Notes under the pieces: generated by a model
Databases searched by the model: none
Told to the model about the DNA's origin: nothing
Seen by the model: the letters and a program-made list of their open reading frames with translations, nothing else
Source: Agrostemma githago
Lineage: Eukaryota; Streptophyta; Magnoliopsida; Caryophyllales; Caryophyllaceae
Direction: 5' to 3'
DNA length: 64,000 bases
Assembly: GCA_958450325.1 (NCBI GenBank)
Contig: OY288261.1
Coordinates: 12,305,113 to 12,369,112, forward strand
Shown here: in pieces, positions 1 to 10,160 of the stretch
Position numbering within the stretch: the first letter of the stretch is position 1
Layout: every line of letters begins with the position of its first letter
Made by a program: the position numbers and the translations under genes

Positions 1-1776
1 AAATAAAAGCAGCTGCTCGAGCTCCCACATCCTGAGAGATAGAGAATTTCTGAATCCGCTTGAGTAAAGCAGCTGCCTCCACGTCAAGCTCCCCTAGAGA
101 AGAGAAAGAGAAAGGTAGGAACCGGTACCCAGTCTTGGTGCACAAATCTCCATACTTGGCGCACTTGCGCTGAGCAGCATCAGCGCCCGCGCGGCCAGGC
201 AGAAAATCAGACATCGCGGACAGAGTCAAAGGGGACGACCCTGTTAGATCGACACACACATCGCGCCCCCTGTCCCAAGAATACAGAAGTAAGTCCGCCG
301 GGCGAAGGGGCTTGTCGTGCCTATCAATCAAACCGATATCCACCTCCTTACCGGCCGAAATACCAGATCGGAAGCAGATATCCAAAAGGGTGTCGCGAAC
401 CAGGTTATGTCTATGCTTAATGCCAACGGTGCCAGCGCACGACACAGCATGGTCCCCAAAAATGTCCCCAACACAAACCCGGGAGCAGGCAGAGCAAGGC
501 TTAGGTACCGGGAACAAAGGGACACCAAACCGATAGCTAAGGACAAAGCGGTAGGTCCTCCCATTCATGGTCTGCCCCAGCCCAGAGATGGGTACAGCGC
601 GCAACCAGTCAGACTCGTGGGCACCCTGCAGAGACTTCCACAAAACCACCTGTCGCCGAGTCAAGGAGAAAACCGATTCTACCGAAGCAGCAACCTTCGT
701 GAAATATATATCTGCCAATTTCTTCATGAGTTTGGGGGCAGCGATCTCACTAGGATTACGGAAAAGGTCGGAACCGGTGGTCTCGCTAAACAGAGCCAAG
801 GCCGCATCGAAGGTCGGCCTGGAAGTAGAGACGGCTGAAGGCCGAAGGAGCAAAGCCTGCAACTCAGAGGACTGAAGGCGAAAAGCCAAAAAGGCATAAT
901 GCAGGACATCCCCGGCGCTGTAGACACCCAACCCCCCCAAATTAAAGGGCAGTGTGGAAAGACGCCACTGCCACTCCCCGAACCCGGGGCCGGACGCGGT
1001 GACAATGCGTTCCAGGCTAGACCGCAAAGCCGCGTCAAAGGTCTGAGCCGAGTCGAAGACCGAAGGGGGACAGGTACGCAGAGAGAAAGAAAGCTTAGAA
1101 ATACCGGCACAAGCACGAAGTAACAACAGCTCGCACTGAGGGTCCTCAATCCTGGCAACCGAATCCATAAGCTCAATGGCTCTCGAAACTCTCTTCGCCA
1201 CAAGCTCACTGCTGAAAGCACGACAGATACTGACAGGGCCACCAAGAACCTTGACACCACGCAGCGGTCGAGAGATATCATGAGGGAAAACACCCGGTAG
1301 TCGACTCCTAGGGTCTTCCTTAGGCCAAAAAACCTCAGTTTTTCCGACATTAAGGTGAAGGCCCAAGCGAGGACCATCCTCCATAATCAGCTCCAAAACC
1401 TTCCCCACGACCAAGGTATCCCCAACAATGGTGCCATCGTCCAAGTACCAAGCCTGCAAGCTCAAGGAAAAAGAGTCCCGGATCTTGCAAATCAAGGGAT
1501 GCAAGACCAAAGCGAAAAGAAGAGGGCCCAAAGGGTCACCCTGCTGGACCCCTGACAAGACCAAAGGCTGTGTTCCCCGTAGAAAAGCCTGGCAGGCCGA
1601 GAGTAACAAAACTCGACGCAGCGGGAAAGAACAGGGCAACAACGGCGAACCTCGCGCAACATGACCTCTCGGTCGACCAAATTAAAAGCATTCTGGAAGT
1701 CAACCAAAAGCATGGAAAGGCCCACGTCCCCACCACGATCCTCAACAAACCGGTTCAAGGCGTGCAAAAATTTTAA
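1..1776 (-). pseudogene. RLE-type non-LTR retrotransposon, copy 1 (5'-truncated, broken)
   Basis: Minus-strand reverse transcriptase plus C-terminal region of a non-LTR element. Visible RT motifs from the 5' side: LLVDFQNAFNLVDRE (about 1680-1720), QQGDPLGPLLF (about 1530-1555) and WYLDDGT (about 1425-1450). The first and second blocks are in different frames because a G is missing from a G-run near 1555, so this copy is dead. Downstream, the region matches copy 2 (7087-8519), including the Cys/His cluster and the PAD...CVDLT nuclease-like motif. The 5' end stops inside the RT domain and abuts an ATT array; the 3' end runs out of the window. It could be called simply a LINE-like RT pseudogene; the RLE assignment rests on motif resemblance to R2/R4-type elements. 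Confidence 0.75.
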
Positions 1777-1890
1777 TATTATTATTATTATTAATCCTCA
1801 ACATAACAATAACAATAACAATAACAATAACAATAACAATTACAATTACAATTACAATTACTATTACTATTACTATTATTATTATTATTA
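1777..1890. repeat. ATT / AACAAT / ATTAC microsatellite
   Basis: Compound simple repeat: ATT units, then AACAAT units, then ATTAC and ATT units. It borders the truncated 5' end of copy 1 and the poly(A) end of the nested L1 element. The same repeat type resumes at 7034, so this is one array split by the L1 insertion. Confidence 0.9.
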
Positions 1891-1992
1891 TTTTTTTTTT
1901 TTTTTTTGCAAGAATGTTATTTCTATTTTATTCATCCAATTGGGAAAGAAAAAAAAAAGAGCAATCTTACAAGGCTATCCCCTATAATGTGT

Positions 1993-4900
1993 TCAAACAC
2001 ATTCTCCAAACATTCTAAGTATACAAAGATCTATGCTTCTACTTCTTAGCCTAGTAAACACTTCAAACTTGATTTGTCCTAACAATTGTTTATACGATCG
2101 TTCTTTACTAGCAAAAATCCTAGCATTTCTTTCCAACCATATATGGTATACACATGCTACAATAGTGATACAATACCACTTTTGTTTCCAATGCTTCTTC
2201 CTTTTCTGCCTAGCACACCAGACCAATTCAGTTTTAAAGTCATCACTCCGTCCCCGTATTTGCATCCATTGCTTCAATTCGTGCCAAATCTGTATTGAAT
2301 ATGGGCACTGAAAAAATAGATGTGAATGAGTTTCAGACATCCTCTTGCATAGAGAGCATCTATTTATAACGTGTATTCCTCTTTTTTTTCATGTTGTCTT
2401 GCGTAGCTAATTTCTTCTGACCAGCCATGGATGCTATAATGCCTTGCTTTGGTATTACTTGCTGCCCCTGCACCATATTAAGCCAAGATGTCTTGGTAAA
2501 CTTTTCTCGGAACCATTCATAGGCCTTATCAACCTTGAACTCGTCATCTTGTGTCCAACTTTGAACCAACCAAATAGCCTGCTGAATTGTGCTTGTCTTA
2601 ACCACGATTTCATCTCTTACTTTCAAAATACTTTTGAAAGTCGCAGTAAATCGCTCCTTAGACTGTATCTCCCAGATTGACGCCCCTTGAAGTACATACT
2701 TTTGTGTCCAATCAAGCCAAATACCTGATTTATTATTGATTATCTTCCAAAGCCACTGGCAGATCATGGCTTTATTCCAAATATTCAGGTTTTTGACCTG
2801 AAAACCTCCTTCATTCCATGGCGCGCAAACACTATTCCAGCTCTTGTATGCTATACTAGTTCTTCCTGCATCACCGGTCCAGAATTTTTTTTTACATAGT
2901 CGAGCAATCCTCTTCATTACATTCTGTGGAATCAGTGTGTTTGCACACCAATAATTCATAACACCAAAAATTACTGAGTTTATTAGTTGCACCCTTCCAG
3001 CATATGTCAGGTGTTTAGTAGACCAATTTTGCATAGCTATCTGTAACCGACTAATTAGACCTGAATAATTCTCCCCTTTATTACTCACATCATTCAATGG
3101 TATCCCCAGATATTTGCAAGGAAAACACCCCTCCTTGAATCCTGTGTTATAAGGGATGGCACTCCTAACATTAGGACGAACTCCCCCTAGATAAACATCA
3201 GTTTTGTCTTTATTAGCTTCCAATCCTGATTCCCTAGCAAACTGCTCCAGGGCGGTAGTTGCTGCTACTGTAGATGGCACATCTCCTCTGACGAAAATCA
3301 TCAAGTCGTCGGCGAAGATGAGATGGTTTAGTTGCATCTTGCTACACTTAGGATGCAGCGAGACCTGTGGCTCTTTGGTGATTTGTCTTAGTCTCCGTGA
3401 CAATACCTCCATACTTAGCACAAAGAGATAGGGTGAGAGGGGATCCCCTTGCCTCACACCGCTTTTACCTTTAAAAAATCCTTGAGATGACCCATTTATC
3501 TTAACAGAAAACCATGAACCTTGAATGCAACCTTTAATCCAATCAACGAACATAGGAGGGAAATTGAGACCTCGTAACATGTCGTCAATAAAAGCCCATT
3601 GTAAGGAGTCAAAAGCTTTTCGTAAGTCTATTTTCATTAAGCATCTTGGTGTTAAAAATTTCCTCCCATATCCCTTAATAAGAGCTTGTGATAGAGCGAT
3701 ATTCTCATGAATGTTTCTATCCTGCAAGAATGCTGCTTGCTCAGGTCCAACTAGATAGTCGATCACCCTCTTCAGCCTATTCGTTAACAGCTTACTAATT
3801 GTTTTATATAGGACCGTGCAACATGAAATTGGTCTGTAATCAGTCACTGAAAGGCATGTATCCTTCTTTGGTATTAAAGTGATTATAGTAGCATTAGCTT
3901 GCTTGGCCATTTTCTTCTTTATAAAAAATTCTTTAACCGCATCACAAAAATCCTTACTAATAGTGTGCCACGAGGCTTTGAAGAATCCAGATGAGAACCC
4001 GTCAGGTCCTGGACTTCGTTCAGAACCAATAGAGAAGACCGCCTTCTTTATTTCAGCATCTGTAGGCATCTGCAGCAGCTCCGCCCAATCAGTTTCCTGC
4101 ACAGTGGCCCATTTATGTAAAAAATCTCGGTTAATTCCTTCTACTACCTTCTCAGATCCAAGAAGACCTTCATAATACTCAATAAAAGCTTTGGCAACCT
4201 CCTGCATACCAACTCTGTTCCTGCCTTGAGTATCATTGATAGAACCTATAACCTGTTGTAATCTTCTCTCCTTTAGCCTTGAGTGAAAATAAGTGGTAGA
4301 ATCATCCCCAAAAGCCAGATTTTCCATCTTCGCTCTTTGATTTAGTATACTTAATTTTGCTTTTTTGAGCTCTTTATACTTAGATAGCAAACAATGCTCC
4401 TGCACCATCAGTTCAGCTGACATTGGCTACCGTTGCAATCTCATTTGACATTCCTCAACCTCCTTTTTAACTTCAGCGATTCTGACCCCAACATTAGAGT
4501 AACTTTGCTTATGCATGTTTTTAAGGGCTTCCTTAACATTCTTTAATTTTGCAAACAATCTATACCCGGCAGTTCCATATTCCCTTTTCCCCCATGCTTT
4601 AGCTACAATTTCCTGGTATTGAGGATGATGAACCCAACAATTCAGGAAACTGAATCTTTTAGGCTTAAATTCCTGTTCAAAAACTGTAACAAGAACAGGA
4701 GAGTGGTCGGATACTCCTGCAGGTAAGTATTGTACATTAGAGTTAGGAGATATAGTAGCCCAATGGAGATTGATTAGGGCCCTATCCAATTTTGTCCAAA
4801 CTCTAGTAGTAGGATCCTGGTTGTTAGTCCATGTAAATTCACAACCTTGCCCAGCCATTTCCTGCAACCCACATGTCCCGAGACATTTATTAAACGCTTC

Positions 4901-5380
4901 CATATCCATAATATCAGGTGTTGTTCCTCCAATATTTTCCCCTTCATGTCTGACAATGTTAAAATCACCTAAGACCAGCTAGTTTCTCACTGTCATGCTT
5001 AGCTGTACCAAATCTTCCCATAGTTGTTCCCTATCACTAGGATCATTCTTCCCATAGGCCATAGTAACATCAAAATCCTGATTAGTGGCATGATGATGGA
5101 CTAGACTATGAATAAACTGCTCGTGTATCTGGACAGTAGTGACCTTGACAGTACAAGGATTCCAAACAATCCAAATTCGTCCATTATTATGACATTCATA
5201 GTTACATTGAACATTATAAGATTTAAACTTATTCCGAATTATATCAGTTACTTTATTACCTTTTATTCTTGTCTCAAGTATCCCAATCATATCAATCCCC
5301 TTTCCCCTAATTAGTTGAAGGATTTCATTTTGCTTTAAGGGGTCATTTCCTCCTCGAACATTCCATGATGCTATTATCAT
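1993..5380 (-). pseudogene. LINE ORF2: endonuclease, reverse transcriptase, zf-RVT (broken)
   Basis: ORF2 begins MIIASWNVRGGNDP, the typical start of a LINE endonuclease/exonuclease/phosphatase domain. RT follows, with IITLIPKKD, FDSLQWAF, GVRQGDPLSPYLFVL and the catalytic FADD box at about 3310-3320. The zf-RVT tail (RCSLCK...HLFFQCPYS) is at about 2230-2350. The frame is continuous from 5380 to 2360 except for two TAG codons: 4979-4981, where related proteins usually have Trp before the GDFN motif, and 4427-4429, a likely CAG-to-TAG change. An A-run near 2378-2387 (minus strand) shifts the frame, so the tail lies in another frame (2340-1993). Normal activity would be DNA nicking and cDNA synthesis in the nucleus. 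Confidence 0.9.
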
Positions 5381-6969
5381 TGTGATATATCAGGGGGTAC
5401 ACGTTCCTCTATTGGCAGAATAAAATCTTCCACCTCTTCTTCATCGTGTTTATCCTCATTACCACTTTGCAGGATAGAATACCTATTTGGTGTATGTACA
5501 ATGGCCATATCCCATCCTTCGTCCATATTCTTTTCAATCCTCCCTGAGTTACTAGCAGTGCCTTTCACCTTAAGGCCTATCCCAGAGCATGCTTGACGCC
5601 TTACAACAGGAATAAAACCATCAGCCAAACTCAGTTGTGGTGCAAGACCTAGCTCCAAACATCCTGAGTCTGCGTCGTCCACAACAGGTTCCTGCCTTTG
5701 GTTCATCCCTATTGAATTACTGCCTAGCTCTTGGGGTTCTTGACCAGTGATAATCAGGCCACCGGTAGTCTCCTTCCCAAGGGGTCCTTGATGCATTACA
5801 GATTTAGGAAGAGAATCAGACTCCTTCCCTACTGTGGTACCACCTAACCCTTGGGGAATAATCTTCTTTGGCGTGAATCTGACCTTTACAGCAGCAGCAT
5901 GCTGCTTTTCCTTCTGTTTTTCCCATTTACAGTGAACTTTTTGATGCCCTAACTTACCACAACCAGTGCAGAAGTAAGGTAACCACTCGTAATCGATCCT
6001 CTGCTCTGGCTTCCCTGTATATGGTGAGTTGATAGTTACAAACTGGGGAAGATCTTGCGATACATCCGCTTCCACCATAATTCTTGCAAATGATAATCTC
6101 TCCTTGTATGTGGTAGTGGTGTCAGCATACATTGGCTTACCTACCTTGCTTGCAATTTTACTTAGGATTCTTTCAGTCCACAAATAGGGATCAAGATCAG
6201 GTAAAAGAATCCAAACAGGAACAATGGATAGTTTATCCATCTCCTGTGAAAAAGCTGGAGTCCACTGCTTCAAGACTAGGGCGTTATGCCCAATCTGCCA
6301 GGGCCCTCCTCTAAGGATCATATCCATGTCTTCCTTGATAGCAAATCGAAAGGAAAACCATCCTTTCTTGAAATATTGGACCACTGGCTGACGAGTATGA
6401 TTCCAGTTCTTTGCTACAAACTCTGTAACTTGTTTCAGTGAGGGTTTTGCACCCAGAACATTGCCCATAAGAGTAAATTCCCATAGCTTTAATTCTTCCA
6501 CAAATTCATCCTCTAGAATCTCAATTTCACTAGCTTTGGCACTTTCCTCGTCATAGTAGAGTCCCATTCCAATCTTCGATTCTTTAGTTTTTGATGCCCA
6601 TCCTTCGTTGGTAACCGGTGCAGAGTTTGGAGGATCAATTATAAGAACCCCCGCATTTCCCGCCATTGAAGCTGCTTCCAAGCTCATAGTCTCTCTTAGC
6701 CCGACTTGCAGAAAACCTTGTGCTTCTAAGTTCTTGTTCGCCAATTCAGCTGAATCTTGAGATTTCTTGGCAGACTGGAATGCAGTGTTGATCAAATCAT
6801 TTAGGATATGGCTTCCCTGCTTTTCGAACTGGGTTTCTTCATATTCATTCTCTCCATGGTTATTCTTCTCTAAACCAGTACTAGAAGAATCACCATGAGC
6901 GTGCGCTTCTTTCTGTGCTTTTTTCTTGGGCAGCCGTCCCCTTCCTCTACCTGTACCCGTAGAATTCAT
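5377..6969 (-). CDS. LINE ORF1 protein (DUF4283 + CCHC zinc knuckle)
   Basis: Open 530-codon frame. ORF1 proteins of plant L1 elements bind the element RNA in the ribonucleoprotein used for target-primed reverse transcription. The central part (about residues 150-330) has the DUF4283-type pattern: WEFTLMGNVLGAKPS, then GPWQIG, then IPVWILLPDLDPYLW-like spacing. A CCHC knuckle, FCTGCGKLGHQKVHC (C-x2-C-x4-H-x4-C), follows at about residue 336. The N-terminus is charged and lysine-rich; the C-terminus is low-complexity and acidic. The stop overlaps the ORF2 start as ATGA (5377-5380). The frame is intact, unlike ORF2. Not a host gene. Confidence 0.88.
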   Translation of the reverse strand: MNSTGTGRGRGRLPKKKAQKEAHAHGDSSSTGLEKNNHGENEYEETQFEKQGSHILNDLINTAFQSAKKSQDSAELANKNLEAQGFLQVGLRETMSLEAASMAGNAGVLIIDPPNSAPVTNEGWASKTKESKIGMGLYYDEESAKASEIEILEDEFVEELKLWEFTLMGNVLGAKPSLKQVTEFVAKNWNHTRQPVVQYFKKGWFSFRFAIKEDMDMILRGGPWQIGHNALVLKQWTPAFSQEMDKLSIVPVWILLPDLDPYLWTERILSKIASKVGKPMYADTTTTYKERLSFARIMVEADVSQDLPQFVTINSPYTGKPEQRIDYEWLPYFCTGCGKLGHQKVHCKWEKQKEKQHAAAVKVRFTPKKIIPQGLGGTTVGKESDSLPKSVMHQGPLGKETTGGLIITGQEPQELGSNSIGMNQRQEPVVDDADSGCLELGLAPQLSLADGFIPVVRRQACSGIGLKVKGTASNSGRIEKNMDEGWDMAIVHTPNRYSILQSGNEDKHDEEEVEDFILPIEERVPPDISQ

Positions 6970-7033
6970 GCTTCGTCAATGGTGCGTAAACGAGAGAGAA
7001 ATTCTTTCTCTAGAAGAGGAGAGAGAAAGCCTT

Positions 7034-7086
7034 TATTATTACTATTACTAATACTATTACTATTATTATTATTATTATTATTATTA
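7034..7086. repeat. ATT/ACT microsatellite
   Basis: Continuation of the array split by the L1 element. It directly follows, in minus-strand sense, the 3' end of RLE copy 2, so it may also represent that element's (TAA)n tail. Confidence 0.88.
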
Positions 7087-8519
7087 TGAAACTTGTATTA
7101 AACACCAGAACAAATTACAAGAAGTTAGAGGGAAGCCGAGATACTATCTGGGCCCCCACTCCCTTAGCGATTGCAAAGCTAATTCTAGTGAAAATATGAA
7201 CTGCGGCACGCGCTCCAGCATCCTGAGATAAATCAAATTTCCGAATCCGCTGGAGCAGAGAAACAGCATCCGTGTCGAGCTCGCCGAGAGAGGAGAAGAA
7301 GAAAGGTAAGAAACCATACCCGATCGCCGTGCAGCGTGCCTGATATTTGGCACACTTACGACGGGCAGCATCAGCAACGACCCGTCCGGGCTCAAAAGCG
7401 GTGAGGCCAGTCTGAGTCAAGGGTGAAGACCCAGTCAGATCGACACAAACATCACGCCCCTTGTCCCACGAGTAGAGCAGGAGGTCGGCTGGTCGCAAGG
7501 GTTTGTCGTTATCATCGCAGAGGCCAATCTCCACCTCCTTACCTGCAGAAATCCCGGTCCGGAAGCAAATATCCAACAGTGTGTCACGGACAAGGTTATG
7601 GCGATGTTTAATCCCCACAGTACCAGCACACGAAACCGCGTGATCACCAAAAATATCACCTCTGAGGCCCCTGGAGCAAGAAGAGCAGGTCCCGGAAAGC
7701 GGAAACAGAGGGACTCCGAGGCGGTAGCTAAGCACACTGCGATATGTCCGGCCGTTCATGGTTTGCCCGAACCCAGAAATAGGGACATCCCACAACCAGT
7801 CCGAAGAATGGTCCCCCTGCTGAGATTTCCACAGGGCAACCTGTCGAGGAGTCAAGGAGAAAACAGATTCTGCCGCTGAAGCAACCCTCGTGAAATATAT
7901 ATCTGCCAATTTCTTCATAAGTTTTGGGGCAGCGATCTCAGAAAGGTTACTCAAGAAGTCAGAACCGGTGGCCTCAACGAACCCACTCAAGGCAGACTCA
8001 AAGGCAAATCCGGGGGCAGCGATCTCGGAGGGACAAAGCAGCTTGGCTTGCAGGTCGGCCGACTGGAGTCGGGAAGCAAGAAAGGCAAAGTGCAGGGCAT
8101 CAGCGGCGGCAAAGACACCGAGCCCCCCAAGGGAAAAGGGGAGGGTGGCCAGCCGCCACTGCCACTCCCCGAAACCGGGTCCGGACGCCATGACAATACG
8201 CTCAAGACAAGATCGGAGCGCAGTGTCAAAAGAAAGGTGGGCCGACCCAAAAGCACGGGGAGAGCAAGTGCGCAAAGCAAAGTATAACTTAGAAATACAT
8301 GTGCACGCCCGGAGAAGAAGTAACTCACACTGGGGGTCCTCAATCGTAGCAACGAAGTCCATGAGCTCTATAGTACGAGTAACCCTCTTCGAGACAAGAG
8401 CACCGCTGAAAGCAGGACACACGCTGACCGGCCCCCCCAGGACCTTAACACCATCCAAGGGTCTGGCAATAGCGATGGGGAAAACCCCGGCAAACCTACT
8501 CCTCGGGTCTTCGGTAGGC
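7087..8519 (-). mobile_element. RLE-type non-LTR retrotransposon, copy 2 (5'-truncated)
   Basis: About 1.4 kb of the 3' part of the same family as copy 1. The 3' UTR is about 28 bp and runs into (TAA)n in minus-strand sense. The 5' end stops abruptly at an ATC/ATT array just upstream of the DGVKVLGGPVSVC block, after the RT catalytic core, so this is a classic 5'-truncated insertion. The coding part that remains is open. Confidence 0.8.
7115..8458 (-). CDS. C-terminal half of an RT with RLE-like endonuclease domain
   Basis: Open frame of 447 codons, covering RT thumb plus C-terminal nuclease-like region. At about residues 258-277 there is C-x2-C-x11-H-x3-C (CSSC...GDHAVSC), then KHRHNLVRD (about 284-292), GKEVEIG (about 306-312), RPADLLLYSWD (about 322-332) and VCVDLTGSSPL (about 337-347). 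In R2/R4-type non-LTR elements a zinc knuckle followed by (K/R)PD...D forms the restriction-like endonuclease that nicks a preferred site; the order and spacing here resemble that. The catalytic core of the RT is missing by truncation, so this cannot mobilise alone. The ATG used here lies inside the longer ancestral protein. Alternative: an uncharacterised plant RT-associated domain of other function. Confidence 0.68.
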   Translation of the reverse strand: MDGVKVLGGPVSVCPAFSGALVSKRVTRTIELMDFVATIEDPQCELLLLRACTCISKLYFALRTCSPRAFGSAHLSFDTALRSCLERIVMASGPGFGEWQWRLATLPFSLGGLGVFAAADALHFAFLASRLQSADLQAKLLCPSEIAAPGFAFESALSGFVEATGSDFLSNLSEIAAPKLMKKLADIYFTRVASAAESVFSLTPRQVALWKSQQGDHSSDWLWDVPISGFGQTMNGRTYRSVLSYRLGVPLFPLSGTCSSCSRGLRGDIFGDHAVSCAGTVGIKHRHNLVRDTLLDICFRTGISAGKEVEIGLCDDNDKPLRPADLLLYSWDKGRDVCVDLTGSSPLTQTGLTAFEPGRVVADAARRKCAKYQARCTAIGYGFLPFFFSSLGELDTDAVSLLQRIRKFDLSQDAGARAAVHIFTRISFAIAKGVGAQIVSRLPSNFL

Positions 8520-8565
<46 letters not shown>

Positions 8566-8569
8566 TATC

Positions 8570-8615
<46 letters not shown>

Positions 8616-8649
8616 CGGCAGTTTTTTATTATTATTATTTTTTTTTTCT
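8520..8649. repeat. ATC then ATT microsatellite with T-run
   Basis: About 15 ATC units, then a short spacer, then about 15 ATT units, then a short unique piece and a T-rich run. It separates copy 2 (5' end) from copy 3 (3' end). Confidence 0.92.
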
Positions 8650-8946
8650 TTATGGACTTTTCATTAAACACTAGAACAAATTACAAAAAGTTAGAGGGAA
8701 GCCGAGATACTATCTGGGCCTCCACTCCCTTAGCGATAACAAAGCTAATCCTAGTGAAAATATGAACTGCGGCACGCGCTCCAGCATCCTGAGACATAGC
8801 AAATTTCCGAATCCGCTGGAGTAGAGAAACAGCATCCGTGTCGAGCTCGCCGAGAGAGGAGAAGGAGAAAGGTAAGAAACCATACCCAATCGCCGTGCAG
8901 CGTACCTGATACTTGGCACACTTACGACGGGCAGCATCAGCAACGA
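8650..8946 (-). mobile_element. RLE-type non-LTR retrotransposon, copy 3 (3' stub)
   Basis: About 300 bp nearly identical to 7093-7382 of copy 2: the extreme C-terminus and 3' UTR. It ends inside the AADAARR coding block and joins an ATT array. The last bases of the 3' UTR differ from copy 2, so it is an independent insertion or has diverged there. Confidence 0.85.
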
Positions 8947-8947
8947 C

Positions 8948-9001
<54 letters not shown>

Positions 9002-9019
9002 TATTATTATTATTATTAA
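8947..9019. repeat. ATT microsatellite
   Basis: About 24 TAT/ATT units with one ACT interruption, bordering the truncated 5' end of RLE copy 3. Confidence 0.92.
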
Positions 9020-10058
9020 TTATTTTAAAATTTTAATTTTATATTTTTAGAATTTCTAAAGAATTGGAGTATAAAATTTTTGGTTTATAGTCTTAAAAAT
9101 TCTTTTTAAATTCATTTTATGACTCAAAAGATTTTTTTTTTATTAATATTTAATAACGAATTATTACTCTTATTTATATAATAGAAATCTATGACCTCAT
9201 TATAATTTTTCGATGCGAGATAATTTTATTTAACTTCATAGTCTAAAGAGATTTTTTAAGACTCCAAAGATTTTTGGTTAATATCTAAAAATGAATAATT
9301 ATTACTCTTATTTATATAATCGTTAGTTTATATAGTGATAATTTTTTAATCTTAAATGGAGTAGGATTGTTTTTTTTTCTATACATGAATTATTATAATT
9401 TTCGATGAGAAGATTTTTTTGACTTTAAGTTTATAATCTTATGAGGTCCAACTTTTGTGGTCTTATGAGGTGATAATCGTCGGTTAGTCATAATTTTTTA
9501 GTCTTAAATGGAGTAAGATTGTTTTTTCCTATATAAATTCATATGTTTTTTTATCTAAATTTCAAAAAAATCGAGTCTGAGTTGGAGTAGGATTTTTTTT
9601 TTCATACACAAATTTTTATATTATTTATTAACTTAAAAATATATGAAAAAATTCCGACCAATCAAATCGCTCGAAAAGTTCCTGCTTTATTAATATATAT
9701 TGATTGATATTGATTTCTTATTCGCTGTAAAGCCTATCAGTTGTCAATTGAATTGCTTTATTAATTCTCCTGAATAATCGAAGCTGCCTATTGTCCAATA
9801 AAGACCTATTCTCGTAGAATCGAGAAAAAAAGAATTTGAATTCAAAAGGGATTTACTTCACAGGCAAGACAGTTTGAAACTTCTTCCTATTACCGACAAA
9901 ACAAATATGATTGCCATATTTTTTCCAACTAAATAAAAAACCTAGAGCTCAGTAGACATATTTTTCTTTATATTATGAAACGTGACAATCTTAGTGGGAC
10001 GAGAAAATATAATAAGAGATATATTGAGCGCATAAACAAAACAAGGATGATGCTACAA
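9020..10058. other. AT-rich 3' flank of the tomosyn gene
   Basis: No supported gene. Very AT-rich, with a loosely repeated phrase around AAATGGAGTAGGATTG (near 9352, 9513 and, degenerate, 9580). TTTATT on the plus strand (AATAAA on the gene strand) near 9685 and 9757 could be polyadenylation signals, but I cannot choose between them. Confidence 0.5.
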
Positions 10059-10160
10059 TCACTTTTGGCTATTTTGTTCAGCAGTCCTTAAAGTTTCTTT
10101 AGCCATGGCTGAGAATGAGGAAGCATCATCCTGCATCTCTGAAGTTCTCATACCAATACC
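10059..10160 (-). CDS. Terminal exon 23: second half of the R-SNARE-like motif and stop
   Basis: Exon start is fixed by the TTGCAG acceptor at 10161-10166; the frame gives 33 residues (GIGMRTSEMQDDASSFSAMA...) and TGA at 10059-10061. The pattern matches the C-terminal half of R-SNARE motifs (compare RTxxMxDxAxxFxxxAKE). It continues exon 22 (25365-25424, ending NVKRFQ) without phase shift. It is separated from exon 22 by 15.2 kb of transposon-rich intron, and would be missed by gene finders with a maximum intron length. Confidence 0.9.
   Translation of the reverse strand, partial: GIGMRTSEMQDDASSFSAMAKETLRTAEQNSQK

Larger units (their letters stand above)
1891..7033 (-). mobile_element. L1-type LINE, nearly full length, nested in an ATT array
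   Basis: Two-ORF non-LTR element on the minus strand. The 3' end is a 17-base poly(A) (T-run 1891-1907 on the plus strand). ORF1 carries DUF4283 and a CCHC knuckle; ORF2 carries an N-terminal apurinic-type endonuclease, RT and a zf-RVT tail. Only about 60 bases precede the ORF1 start, so the 5' end may be slightly truncated. Both flanks are the same kind of ATT/ACT microsatellite, so an exact target-site duplication cannot be read. ORF2 has two in-frame stop codons and one homopolymer frameshift, so it is a recent but inactive copy. Confidence 0.92.

Noticed and set aside
317..1123. Several plus-strand open frames of 70-170 codons
   Set aside because: Antisense shadows of the RT/RLE pseudogene on the minus strand; likewise 7423-8765.
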